Assembly (NCBI RefSeq): GCF_042434095.1 | Contig: NZ_JBHLUE010000002.1 | Location: 434,001-498,000 of the forward strand | From: KBS50 sp042434095 | GTDB taxonomy: Bacteria > Actinomycetota > Actinomycetes > Mycobacteriales > Micromonosporaceae | DNA length: 64,000 nucleotides | Direction of reading: 5' to 3' | Shown: piece by piece, positions 35,408 to 43,657 of the stretch | Position numbering within the stretch: the stretch's first letter is position 1 | How the letters are laid out: each line of letters opens with the position of its first letter | Notes under the pieces: model-generated | Told to the model about the DNA's origin: nothing | The model's input: the letters and a program-made list of their open reading frames with translations, nothing else | Databases searched by the model: none | Translations under genes and position numbers: made by a program

Positions 35408-35415
35408 CCGGCAGG

Positions 35416-35492
35416 GTCGAGCTGGGGCATGTGGTCGCTGGTTGATCTCCGATCGCGACCGTGTGCCCCGGCTCGACATGCCCTAGCTCGAC
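35416..35492. terminator. Three-armed hairpin between fba and the convergent LOG-family gene
   Basis: The left arm 35416-35438 can pair with 35455-35477 (23 positions; four non-Watson-Crick pairs are all G-U in RNA). Alternatively its first 17 bases (35416-35432) can pair with 35476-35492 (one G-U). The two pairings exclude each other. The loop of the first contains GTTGATCTCCGAT. It lies between convergent stops and should terminate both transcripts. Confidence 0.75.
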
Positions 35493-36772
35493 GGCGGTGT
35501 GGGGGGCGTTGCCGGCGCGGCGGTGAGCAGCCGGACCGCCTCGGTCAGGTCGTCGGTGACCTGGATGAGCGGGCTCAGGTCGCCGCCCCGGGCGCCGGCC
35601 AGCAGCGGCCGCAGCAGGCTCTCAACCGGCAGCGTCCGGGTCCAGTAGTCCCGGCCCAGGAAGACGTACGGACCGCTGGCGCCGTCCGTGCCATAGAACG
35701 TCTTCGTGGCCGCCTGGAACACCTCCTGTACGGTCCCGGCCTGACCGGGGGCGAAGACGATGCCGCCACGGGCCAGCCGCAGGATGGTGTCCTCCCGGAT
35801 GGCGTTCGAAAAGTACTTCGCGATCCGCCCGGCGAACAGGTTGGCCGGCTCGTGGCCGTACAGCCAGGTCGGGATGGCCAATCCGCCCCGGCGCGCCCAG
35901 GCCGGCGGCACCGGGACCCGCGACCCGGACGGACCCGGCTCGGCCTCCGCCGGTGGGCGGGACCGGGGCACGACGGCCGGGGCCGGGAAGCGGTCCCGGA
36001 CTGCCAGCGCCGCGGCCGTGTACGGTCCGTGGTCCGCGAAGTCGGGCGCGGTGGCCAGCAGGTCGATCGCCGCGCCGAGGTCGTCGGTGGGCCGGCTCGC
36101 GAGGAATGCGCCGAGGTTGGCCGCCTCCATCACCCCGGGGCCGCCGCCGGTGACCACCAGCCGGTCGGCCCGGGCCAGCTGCCAGCCGAGCGCGGCGGCC
36201 ATCCGGTACGCGGGCTCGCCGCGCAGCACCGCGTGCCCGCCCATGATGCCCACCACGGTCGCCGGCCCGTGCGCGGCGAGCCAGGAGCGGATCGCGTCGG
36301 CCAGCGCGTTGTCGATCCCGTGATCGTGCAGCCGCTGCGCCAGCGCCTCCCGGACCGGCGGCAGCGCCCCACCGGTGTGCCGGAAGTGCTCGTACACCCG
36401 GGTGTCGTACATGGTCGCGAAGCCACCCTCGGCGAACCCCGCGGTCAGGTCGTCGGCGGTGTAGAGCCGGGCCGGCTGGGTGGGGTAGGGCACGTCCCGG
36501 AACGGCGGTACGACGTGCGCCCCGCGCCTCACCAGCGCCGCCTCGACCTCCGGGTCGGCGAAGTGGCAGCCCACGAAGAGCGTGTCGGTGACGTCGACCC
36601 CGACCAGGTCCGGCGCCGGATGCTGATCCAGCCGCAGTCCCTGCACGGTGAGCCCGGCCAAGCTGCCGGCCCGCAGGTGGGGTTCGAGTTCGGCCCGGGA
36701 TTCGATCTCGTTCGGCGTGGTGTCGTGCGGTTCCACGATCTCGGGTGGCGGAGGGCTGGGCACGACCGCCAT
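35483..36772 (-). CDS. LOG-family Rossmann-fold nucleotide-binding protein
   Basis: A 429-residue protein with the lysine-decarboxylase-like Rossmann fold. Key motifs are TVVGIMGGHAVLRGEPAYR, VVTGGGPGVMEAANLGAFLA and the variant phosphate loop APGQAGTVQEVFQ, where most LOG proteins have PGGxGTxxE. Proteins of this superfamily cleave nucleoside 5'-monophosphates to free bases or bind nucleotides; the altered loop makes catalysis uncertain. It is longer than typical LOG proteins, with about 170 extra N-terminal residues (DVTDTLFVGCHFADPEVEA). The start is uncertain: adjacent ATGs at 36775 and 36772 have no clear ribosome site and the frame is open to 36943. Confidence 0.8.
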   Translation of the reverse strand: MAVVPSPPPPEIVEPHDTTPNEIESRAELEPHLRAGSLAGLTVQGLRLDQHPAPDLVGVDVTDTLFVGCHFADPEVEAALVRRGAHVVPPFRDVPYPTQPARLYTADDLTAGFAEGGFATMYDTRVYEHFRHTGGALPPVREALAQRLHDHGIDNALADAIRSWLAAHGPATVVGIMGGHAVLRGEPAYRMAAALGWQLARADRLVVTGGGPGVMEAANLGAFLASRPTDDLGAAIDLLATAPDFADHGPYTAAALAVRDRFPAPAVVPRSRPPAEAEPGPSGSRVPVPPAWARRGGLAIPTWLYGHEPANLFAGRIAKYFSNAIREDTILRLARGGIVFAPGQAGTVQEVFQAATKTFYGTDGASGPYVFLGRDYWTRTLPVESLLRPLLAGARGGDLSPLIQVTDDLTEAVRLLTAAPATPPTPPSS

Positions 36773-36822
36773 CATGCCGGTCGGCCGGCGCCGGGGGCCG
36801 CGCCGGGGCGGTGTCCGGACAG

Positions 36823-36858
36823 GGCGAGAGCCCGGCGACTGGTCGCCGGGCTCTCGCC
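36823..36858. other. 17-bp hairpin in the leader of the LOG-family gene
   Basis: A perfect 17-bp inverted repeat, 36823-36839 with 36842-36858 (arm GGCGAGAGCCCGGCGAC), 2-base loop, 51 bp upstream of the LOG start. On the minus strand it is preceded by a smaller GAGG/CCTC hairpin (about 36873-36893). Together they resemble an attenuator or structured leader. Confidence 0.6.
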
Positions 36859-37007
36859 GCCGGTTCCTGGGGAGGCTCCGGACCCTCAGTTTTAGTGCAG
36901 CGCGCGGCCGGCCGCACCGGCGTACCGGGTGGATCTCCTCCACCGTTCAGCCAGCCCACCACCGCCCCGGTGTGCCCACCCCCGCTCCGAGCGGGTTGAA
37001 TGGGCCG

Positions 37008-37436
37008 ATGCAGAACCTCTTGCCCGAGCCGCCGGCAACGCTCCTGCCGACCGACGAGGCCGCCGAGGCGGTCCTCGCCGGAGCCGACGCGCAGAACACC
37101 GACGAGGCGTACGCCGCGGTGGCCGCGGAGTTTCCGGCCTTCAGCGCCGGCTGGGCCGCCCTGGCCGGGCGGGCGCTGGACGAGGGCCAGGTGGTGGCCG
37201 CGTACGCGTACGCCCGCACCGGATACCACCGCGGGCTGGACCAGTTGCGGCGCAGCGGCTGGAAGGGCCACGGCCCGGTGCCCTGGTCACACGCGCCCAA
37301 CCGGGGCTTCCTGCGCTGCCTCTACCTGCTCTCCCGGGCCGCCGGCGAGATCGGTGAGTCCGACGAGGCGGCCCGGTGCGCCCAGTTCCTCCGGGACTGC
37401 GACCCGGCCGCCGGGGACGCGCTGGCCGGCAGCTGA
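37008..37436 (+). CDS. DUF3151-type conserved protein
   Basis: A 142-residue cytosolic protein, MQNLLPEPPATLLPTDEAAE to FLRDCDPAAGDALAGS, of the actinobacterial DUF3151 family. It is helical with TPR-like features: AYAAVAAEFPAFSAGWAAL, VVAAYAYARTGYHRGLDQLR and LRCLYLLSRAAGEIGESDE. A conserved GWKGHGPVPWSH turn is seen near residues 83-95. ATG at 37008 gives the family start. Family members lie near fba and purA in mycobacteria too. Function unknown. Confidence 0.85.
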   Translation: MQNLLPEPPATLLPTDEAAEAVLAGADAQNTDEAYAAVAAEFPAFSAGWAALAGRALDEGQVVAAYAYARTGYHRGLDQLRRSGWKGHGPVPWSHAPNRGFLRCLYLLSRAAGEIGESDEAARCAQFLRDCDPAAGDALAGS

Positions 37437-37454
37437 CCCGGCCGCCGAGGCCCG

Positions 37455-39668
37455 TTACAGTCCCTCGGCCACCGCCGCGGCGATCTTGAGCCAGGCGTCC
37501 CGGGTGGCCGAGGTGAGCTGCCCGTACCGCATCGGCTCGCCGGTGTCGATGAGCCGCTCGTATGGCGCCAGCAGCACCGCCCGGGTCCGGGCCGCGAAGT
37601 GCCGCTCGATGGCCGGCAGGTCGATCTCCTTGCGGGACGGCGGCATGGAGACCACCGTCACGGCCTGCCGGACGAGCCGGTGCCGGCCGCTCTGCTCGAG
37701 GTGGTCGAGCATCCGGGCCGCCGTCTCGGCGGAGTCGTTCCGGGCGGACATCGTGATCAGCAACTGGTCGGTGGCGTCGATGGCCGCCTGCCAGTTCTGC
37801 GCCCGCACGTTGTTCCCGGTGTCCACGAAGATCAACTTGTAGAACCGGCTGACGACCTCGCGGATCTCCCCGAAGGCCCGGGCCGTCAGCATCTCGCCGC
37901 CGGTGGCCGACTCGTCGGAGGCCAGCACGTCGAACATGCCCTCGCCCTGCGCGCGGACGTACTGGGAGAGGTCCCCGATCCGGCCGTGCGCGCCCTGGAA
38001 CTGGCCCAGGTCCCGCAGCAGGTCACGGACCGTACGGGAGTGGAAGTCCTGCTGGGCCCGCATCCCGAGGGTGCCCTGGGTCTCGTTGTTGTCCCAGGCC
38101 AGCACGTACCCGCCGCGCTTCTGGCCGAAGGTCATCGCCAGCAGCAGGATGGCCACGGTCTTGCCGGCGCCGCCCTTGGGGTTGACCACCGTCACCTGAC
38201 GCAGCCCGCCGAAGTTGCGGCGGACCATCTCGATGTCGCGCTTGATGTCCTGCTCGTGCCGGCTCGGGGCGAGCCGCACCAGGCCCAGCTTGTTGACGGC
38301 CGCCCGGACCCCCATGGTGGCCACCGGGTCGGCCGGCCGGACCGCCCGGCGCTGGGCGAACTCCTCGGCCGTCGGCACCGACGGGTCGGGCACCCACGGC
38401 GTGTCGTCGTACTCGCCGGCGGCGGGGGCGCCGGGATAGCCCGGGGTCGGCGCCGGGCCTGGCGGCGCCGGGTAGCCGGCCGCCGCGCCGTAGCCGGGCG
38501 GCGGCGTCCAGGTCGGCGGCTGTGGCGGGTACGGGCCGGGATGCGGCGGTTCCTCCGGCCCGTCGAACCGCGCGCCCTCGACCTGCGGCGGCGGGCCGTC
38601 CGGCCGCGACACCGGCGGCAACGGCCGGGCCGGCCCGGCCCAATCGGGCTGCGCCGGCGAGGCGTGCCAGCTCGGCTCCCCCGGCCAGGGCCCGGGCGGA
38701 TCCGCCTCCCCGGTGAAGGTCGCCTCCGCGGGCGACCCGGGCTCCGCGGCGAAGGCGGCCGGCCCGGGGAAGGCAACCTCCGCAGGCGGCGCGGCCTCGC
38801 CGGGCCACGGTGACGGACCCGGCGGTGCCTCGCCGGGCCATGGACCGGGATCGGTGACCGCCGTCTCGGCCCCCGGCGCCGGCGGCCGGGCGGGCGGCTG
38901 TGCCCACGGAGACGCCGCCTCCGGTCGGACAGGTCCCGCCGGTGGGCCGGCCGGGCCGTCCGGCGCGCCGGGCGGCCCGCTGCTGTCCGGCCCGGTGGGC
39001 GGATCGTCGTGGTCGAACGGCTGGGCGAGGCCGCCCGCGCCGTTCGGTCCGGCCGCGGCCGGACCGAGCTTCACCGATCCGCCGGCCGCCGGTGGGCCCA
39101 CGGGCCCACCGCTGGGCGGGGTGAAATCCGGGCCGTCGCCGGCCGGGGCGTCCCGCGGCCCGATCACCGGCCACGCCCGGGTGGGCAGGTCGCCGGTCGG
39201 GGCCGGGGGCGGGTCGGCGGGCAGGCCGGCGCCCGGCGCGGGCCTGATGACCGGGGGGATTCCCGGAATGTCCGGCGCGGGCGGCAACGGCGCGCTGGCG
39301 TCCGGCGTCGCCTGGTCGTCGATCCCGGGCTGGGACGCGGTGACCCACGGCGGCAGCGGCTGGGTGGTCGCCCAGGACGGCGCGTCGCCGGGAGTCGGTT
39401 GGTCGCCGCCGGCGTACGCCGGCTCGGCGCCCTCGCCGGCCGGCCGTTCCCGCAGCCAGGACGGTACGGGTGGCGTACCCGATCCGGGTGCCGGCGTGCC
39501 GGACGACGGCCCGGACGCGCTCGCGGGGTCGGCGGCCGGCGGCGTGCCGCGGTGGATCTCCCGCGCCTCCGGATCGGTCTCCTCCTCCGGCGGCCAGAAC
39601 GGCTCACCGGCCCGCTGCGGACCCGAGCCTCCCTGGCCGGGCACGTACACCCTGTCGTCGTGCACCAC
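37455..39668 (-). CDS. MinD/ParA-like ATPase with giant Pro/Gly-rich N-terminus (EspI/SCO5717-like)
   Basis: A protein of 737 residues. About the first 430 are a Pro/Gly/Ala-rich disordered region. The deviant Walker A motif NPKGGAGKT lies near residue 495, with switch I-like AWDNNETQGTLGMR and Walker B-like LIFVDTGNNVRAQNW. The AWDNNETQG segment has Asn in place of the usual Asp. This architecture matches EspI of the mycobacterial ESX-1 locus and SCO5717-type proteins, which are type VII secretion or partition-like ATPases. No ESX genes are present here. GTG at 39668 follows GGGGGAGG (spacing 5); GTG 39665 is an alternative. It lies 72 bp downstream of the next gene on the same strand. Confidence 0.85.
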   Translation of the reverse strand: MVHDDRVYVPGQGGSGPQRAGEPFWPPEEETDPEAREIHRGTPPAADPASASGPSSGTPAPGSGTPPVPSWLRERPAGEGAEPAYAGGDQPTPGDAPSWATTQPLPPWVTASQPGIDDQATPDASAPLPPAPDIPGIPPVIRPAPGAGLPADPPPAPTGDLPTRAWPVIGPRDAPAGDGPDFTPPSGGPVGPPAAGGSVKLGPAAAGPNGAGGLAQPFDHDDPPTGPDSSGPPGAPDGPAGPPAGPVRPEAASPWAQPPARPPAPGAETAVTDPGPWPGEAPPGPSPWPGEAAPPAEVAFPGPAAFAAEPGSPAEATFTGEADPPGPWPGEPSWHASPAQPDWAGPARPLPPVSRPDGPPPQVEGARFDGPEEPPHPGPYPPQPPTWTPPPGYGAAAGYPAPPGPAPTPGYPGAPAAGEYDDTPWVPDPSVPTAEEFAQRRAVRPADPVATMGVRAAVNKLGLVRLAPSRHEQDIKRDIEMVRRNFGGLRQVTVVNPKGGAGKTVAILLLAMTFGQKRGGYVLAWDNNETQGTLGMRAQQDFHSRTVRDLLRDLGQFQGAHGRIGDLSQYVRAQGEGMFDVLASDESATGGEMLTARAFGEIREVVSRFYKLIFVDTGNNVRAQNWQAAIDATDQLLITMSARNDSAETAARMLDHLEQSGRHRLVRQAVTVVSMPPSRKEIDLPAIERHFAARTRAVLLAPYERLIDTGEPMRYGQLTSATRDAWLKIAAAVAEGL

Positions 39669-39740
39669 GGATACCTCCCCCATCTCCCATGCCGAGGATA
39701 TGCCCGCCGGGCAGTACGGCACGGATCCCGGTCGATCGAG

Positions 39741-40739
39741 CTACCCGGACACGCTCGGGTCGAAAACCGCCCATGCCCCGGGCTCGACCCACCAGGACCG
39801 CTTCCTGGTCAGCTCGCCGCCCACCCCGTCGTCCAGGTAGGACACCCGTTCGGTACGCGGGTTCACCGCCACCGCGCGACCCCGGGCGCGACGGATCTCG
39901 ACGCGGACCCGGGGGCGGCGGGTCCAGCCGGAGCGCGCGACCACCGGCACCGCCACGGCCACCTCCACCAGCCCGTCGGCCGGATCGGTGGCCGTCAGCA
40001 GCGGCACCCCCTCCACCTCGGCGTACCCCCCGGCGTTGCCGACGACGCAGGCCAGCAGTTGCTCCTGCCCGTCGGACAGCACGGCGCCGTCCACCTCGAC
40101 CCGACCCTGCCACGGCCGGGGCGTTCCGCTCTCGTCCGCGCCGCCGATCAGGGCGCCGTCCAGGGTCACCGAGCCGCCATCGTTGCGCAGCAGATCCAGC
40201 CGCCGGACCCGGCCGGTCAGCACCGCGCCGGCCACCTCCGCGGGGCTCCTCGGCAGGCCGAGCTGGGCGATCAGGTCGGTGGCGCCGGACCCCGGACCCC
40301 GGGCCGGATCGAGCGGCAGCAGTCCGATCGCCGGCAGGTCCGGAATCGTGCGGTTGGGGGCAAGGTCCGCCGGGCGGCGGCTGGGCGGTGGCGCGTACCG
40401 GCGCACCAGCCGGCGCAGGACGGCCCGCAACTGGCCGTCGCTGGCCACCGCCACCACCAGCCTGGCCTTGCCGTCGGAGTCCGGCCAGCTGAGCCCGTCC
40501 GGCCGGGGCGACCCGTCCAGGCGGGCGAGCGCGGCATCGATCTCGGCGTCCGAGTGGGCCGTGACCGTGCTCACCCGGGCGCCCGCCCGGGTGAGGGCGT
40601 CGGCGCAGGCCAGCACGGGCACCCGGGGCGCATCCGCGCAGCCGTCCCCGCCGCAGCCGTCCGAGCCCGGGCGGTCGGAGCCGCAGCCCTCCGAGCCCGC
40701 GCGGTCGGAGCCGAGGGCGAGCAGCACCACGTCGTACAC
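39741..40739 (-). CDS. Diacylglycerol-kinase-like protein with degenerate nucleotide motif
   Basis: A 332-residue protein resembling the DAGK/lipid-kinase fold commonly found beside purA in actinobacteria. It has an alpha/beta N-terminal domain and a beta-sandwich C-terminal domain (RVRRLDLLRNDGGSVTLDGA, then VRVEIRRARGRAVAVNPRTE). The kinase nucleotide motif GGDGTL is replaced by ASDGQL (VVAVASDGQLRAVLRRL), so kinase activity is doubtful. The N-terminus carries a Cys/Gly/Ser/Asp tandem insert (GSEGCGSDRPGSDGCGGDGC) encoded by a 30-bp duplication near 40640-40715. GTG at 40739 follows GGAGG. Confidence 0.75.
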   Translation of the reverse strand: MYDVVLLALGSDRAGSEGCGSDRPGSDGCGGDGCADAPRVPVLACADALTRAGARVSTVTAHSDAEIDAALARLDGSPRPDGLSWPDSDGKARLVVAVASDGQLRAVLRRLVRRYAPPPSRRPADLAPNRTIPDLPAIGLLPLDPARGPGSGATDLIAQLGLPRSPAEVAGAVLTGRVRRLDLLRNDGGSVTLDGALIGGADESGTPRPWQGRVEVDGAVLSDGQEQLLACVVGNAGGYAEVEGVPLLTATDPADGLVEVAVAVPVVARSGWTRRPRVRVEIRRARGRAVAVNPRTERVSYLDDGVGGELTRKRSWWVEPGAWAVFDPSVSG

Positions 40740-40864
40740 GGCCGGGGCCTCCTTCGATGATCCGGCCGCTGCGGCCCGGACCACCACTAGTTGTTAACCT
40801 GACTCACCGGGCTTGTCGCGCGGTCGCCACCTGGGCACCCGAGCCCCTTGGAGGCGGTTTCACG

Positions 40865-42151
40865 ATGCCAGCGATCGTGCTCATCGGCGCACAGTGGGGC
40901 GACGAGGGCAAGGGCAAGGTTACCGACCTGCTCGGGGAGCGGGTTCACTACGTCGTCCGCTACTCGGGCGGCAACAACGCCGGGCACACGGTGATCACCC
41001 CGGACGGCCAAAAGTACGCCCTGCACCTGATGCCTTCGGGTGCGCTCTCCCCGAACGCCAAGATCGTAATCGGCAACGGCGTGGTGGTGGACCCGAAGGT
41101 CCTGCTCGAGGAGATCGACGGCCTCGCCGCGCGCGGTGTCGACGTGTCCCGGCTGCGGATCTCCGGCGACGCGCACCTGATCATGCCCCACCACCGGGCG
41201 CTGGACCGGGTGGTCGAGCGCTACCTCGGGTCGGCCCGGATCGGCACCACCGGTCGCGGCATCGGTCCCGCGTACGGCGACAAGGTGGCCCGGATGGGCA
41301 TCCGGGTCCAGGACCTGCTCGACCCCGGCATCCTGCGCAAGAAGCTCGACCTCGTGCTGCGCGAGAAGAACCAGATGCTGTTCAAGGTCTACAACCGCAA
41401 GGCCATCGACGCCGACGCGGTGGCCGAGGAGTACCTCGAGTACGCGGCGCGGCTGCGGCCGTACATCACCGAGACCCGGGCGCTGCTCTGGGACGCCCTG
41501 GACCGCGGCGAGAACGTGCTGCTGGAGGGCGCCCAGGCGACCATGCTGGACATGGATCACGGCACCTATCCGTTCGTGACCTCGTCGAACCCGACCGCCG
41601 GCGGGGCCTGCGTGGGCGCTGGCATCCCGCCGACCGCCATCGGCCAGGTGATCGCGGTGAGCAAGGCGTACACCACCCGGGTCGGCGCCGGGCCATTCCC
41701 GACCGAGCTGTTCGACGCGAACGGCGAGCACCTGCGCAAGGTCGGCGTGGAGTACGGCACCACCACCGGCCGGGAGCGGCGGTGCGGCTGGTTCGACGCC
41801 GTGGTGGCCCGGTACGCCTGCCGGCTCAACGGCGTCACCGACCTCGTGGTGACGAAGCTGGACGTGCTCACCGGCCTGGAAAAGGTGCCGATCTGCGTCG
41901 GCTACGAGATCTCCGGCGAGCGGGTGGACGACATGCCCATGACGCAGACCGCGTTCCACCACGCCAAGCCGGTGTACGAGGAGCTCGACGGCTGGTGGGA
42001 GGACATCTCCAAGGCCCGCTCCTGGGACGAGCTGCCGCTCAACGCCCGCCGCTACATCGAGCGGATCGAGCAGCTCTGCGGCACCCGGGTCAGCGTCATC
42101 GGCGTAGGCCCCGGCCGCGAGGAGAACGTGGTCCGTCACGACCTCCTCTGA
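40865..42151 (+). CDS. purA: Adenylosuccinate synthetase
   Basis: A 428-residue enzyme converting IMP, aspartate and GTP to adenylosuccinate. Signature N-terminus PAIVLIGAQWGDEGKGKVTD contains the GTP P-loop and catalytic Asp. Others are NNAGHTV, the QWGDEGKGK lysine and the C-terminal GRERRCGWFD and LTKLDVL-like (VVTKLDVLTGLEKVP) segments. ATG at 40865 follows GGAGG. Divergent from the DAGK-like gene with a 125-bp gap holding both promoters. Acts in the same pathway as purB, purD and purSQL in this window. Confidence 0.99.
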   Translation: MPAIVLIGAQWGDEGKGKVTDLLGERVHYVVRYSGGNNAGHTVITPDGQKYALHLMPSGALSPNAKIVIGNGVVVDPKVLLEEIDGLAARGVDVSRLRISGDAHLIMPHHRALDRVVERYLGSARIGTTGRGIGPAYGDKVARMGIRVQDLLDPGILRKKLDLVLREKNQMLFKVYNRKAIDADAVAEEYLEYAARLRPYITETRALLWDALDRGENVLLEGAQATMLDMDHGTYPFVTSSNPTAGGACVGAGIPPTAIGQVIAVSKAYTTRVGAGPFPTELFDANGEHLRKVGVEYGTTTGRERRCGWFDAVVARYACRLNGVTDLVVTKLDVLTGLEKVPICVGYEISGERVDDMPMTQTAFHHAKPVYEELDGWWEDISKARSWDELPLNARRYIERIEQLCGTRVSVIGVGPGREENVVRHDLL

Positions 42152-42176
42152 GGGCCGGCGCAGCCGAGGCGACCCG

Positions 42177-42190
42177 TAGGATGCGGGGTC
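42177..42190 (+). promoter_or_regulatory. -10 box for a probably leaderless purD mRNA
   Basis: TAGGAT at 42177-42182 fits TANNNT and ends 8 bases before GTG 42191. No Shine-Dalgarno sequence precedes this start, suggesting transcription from the start codon, 39 bp after purA. Confidence 0.6.
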
Positions 42191-43438
42191 GTGCGCGTAC
42201 TTCTTCTCGGCGGGGGTGGGCGGGAGCACGCCCTGGCCCTCGGCCTGGCCACCGACCCGAGCGTCGACCACCTGATCGCCGCGCCCGGCAACCCGGGCAT
42301 CGCCACGCTGGCCGAGCTGCGGGAGGTGCGGACCACCGATCCGGCCGCGGTGGCCGCGCTCGCCGTGGAGACCGCCGTCGATCTCGTGGTGATCGGCCCG
42401 GAGGCGCCGCTGGTGGCTGGGGTCGCAGATGCCGTACGCGCCAAGGGCATCGCGGTGTTCGGTCCGTCGGCGGCGGCCGCGCACCTCGAGGGCTCGAAGA
42501 CCTTCGCCAAGGAGATCATGGCTGCCGCCGGGGTGCCCACGGCCCGGGCCCGGACCTGCGAGAACCCCGCCGAGGTGGCCGCGGCGCTGGACGAGTTCGG
42601 CGCGCCGTACGTGGTCAAGGACGACGGCCTGGCCGCCGGCAAGGGTGTGGTGGTGACCGACGACCGGACGGCCGCCGAGCGGCACGCCGCCGAATGCGGC
42701 CGGGTGGTCATCGAGGAGCACCTGGCCGGCCCGGAGGTCTCGCTCTTCGTGGTGACGGACGGGGAGGCGGCCGTCCCGCTGCTGCCGGCCCAGGACTTCA
42801 AGAGGATCGGTGACGGCGACACCGGGCCGAACACCGGTGGCATGGGGGCGTACGCACCACTGCCGTGGGCGCCGGCCGGCCTGGTCGACGACGTACTGGC
42901 CCGGGTGGTGGGGCCCACCCTGGCCGAGCTGCGCCGCCGCGGTACGCCGTTCGTCGGCCTGCTCTACGTGGGTCTCGCGCTCACCGCTAGCGGACCCAAG
43001 GTGATCGAGTTCAACGCCCGGTTCGGTGATCCGGAGACGCAGGTCGTGCTCACGCTGCTCGACAGCCCGCTCGGTGCCCTGCTGCACGCTGCGGCCACCG
43101 GCACGCTGGCCGCACACCCGCAGCTGCGGTGGCGGCCGGGCGCGGCCGTCACGGTGGTCGTCGCCGCGGCCGGCTACCCGGGTACGCCCCGGACGGGCGA
43201 CCCGATCACCGGCGCCGAGCGCCCCGGCGTGATCCACGCCGGTACCGCCCGATCGGCCGACGGCACCCTGGTCTCGGCCGGCGGCCGGGTACTGGCCTGT
43301 ACGGCCGTCGCGACCGGGCTGGTGGCCGCCCGCGAGGCCGCGTACGCCCTGGTCGACGGCATCGGCCTGGCCGATGCCCAGTACCGTCACGACATCGCGC
43401 TGGCCGCCGCCGAGCACCGGATCGGCCTCCCAGGCTGA
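42191..43438 (+). CDS. purD: Phosphoribosylamine-glycine ligase
   Basis: A 415-residue ATP-grasp enzyme that joins glycine to phosphoribosylamine (step 2 of purine synthesis). The N-terminus RVLLLGGGGREHALALGLA is diagnostic. Other features are DHLIAAPGNPGIA, the ATP-grasp loop YVVKDDGLAAGKGVVV, GPNTGGMGAYAPLPW and EFNARFGDPETQVVL. GTG at 42191 gives the family start and appears leaderless. It follows purA by 39 bp on the same strand but seems to have its own -10 box. A 26-bp hairpin follows about 100 bp after the stop. Confidence 0.98.
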   Translation: MRVLLLGGGGREHALALGLATDPSVDHLIAAPGNPGIATLAELREVRTTDPAAVAALAVETAVDLVVIGPEAPLVAGVADAVRAKGIAVFGPSAAAAHLEGSKTFAKEIMAAAGVPTARARTCENPAEVAAALDEFGAPYVVKDDGLAAGKGVVVTDDRTAAERHAAECGRVVIEEHLAGPEVSLFVVTDGEAAVPLLPAQDFKRIGDGDTGPNTGGMGAYAPLPWAPAGLVDDVLARVVGPTLAELRRRGTPFVGLLYVGLALTASGPKVIEFNARFGDPETQVVLTLLDSPLGALLHAAATGTLAAHPQLRWRPGAAVTVVVAAAGYPGTPRTGDPITGAERPGVIHAGTARSADGTLVSAGGRVLACTAVATGLVAAREAAYALVDGIGLADAQYRHDIALAAAEHRIGLPG

Positions 43439-43543
43439 GTCGCGCCCCGGACCATCCCGCCACCCCAGGTCGGGCTCGGATCCGCGCGTCGTACCGATCC
43501 GCCATCGAACGGGCGGTCGGCTGGCGGAAGATCCTGGCCGTTC

Positions 43544-43606
43544 CGGTCGGTGGAACGTCAGCGACCTCACCGGGCTTCCATGAGGTCGCTGACGTACCAC
43601 CGACCG
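43544..43606. terminator. 26-bp intergenic hairpin after purD
   Basis: Arms 43545-43569 and 43581-43605 pair at 24 of 25 positions (outer CGGTCGGTGG, inner ACGTCAGCGACCTCA), plus one outer C-G pair, with loop CCGGGCTTCCA. It lies 106 bases after the purD stop and 52 bases before the GNAT gene. Confidence 0.75.
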
Positions 43607-43657
43607 CCGGGCCCTAATGCGGTCGCGCCGGACGTCCGGGTGAGACAGGGTGGACGG

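Noticed and set aside
36775..36943. 56-codon N-terminal extension of the LOG-family protein from GTG 36943
   Set aside because: The sequence is a structured-RNA-like segment with a 17-bp hairpin, and the resulting Arg-rich peptide has no family counterpart that I recognise; not fully excluded.
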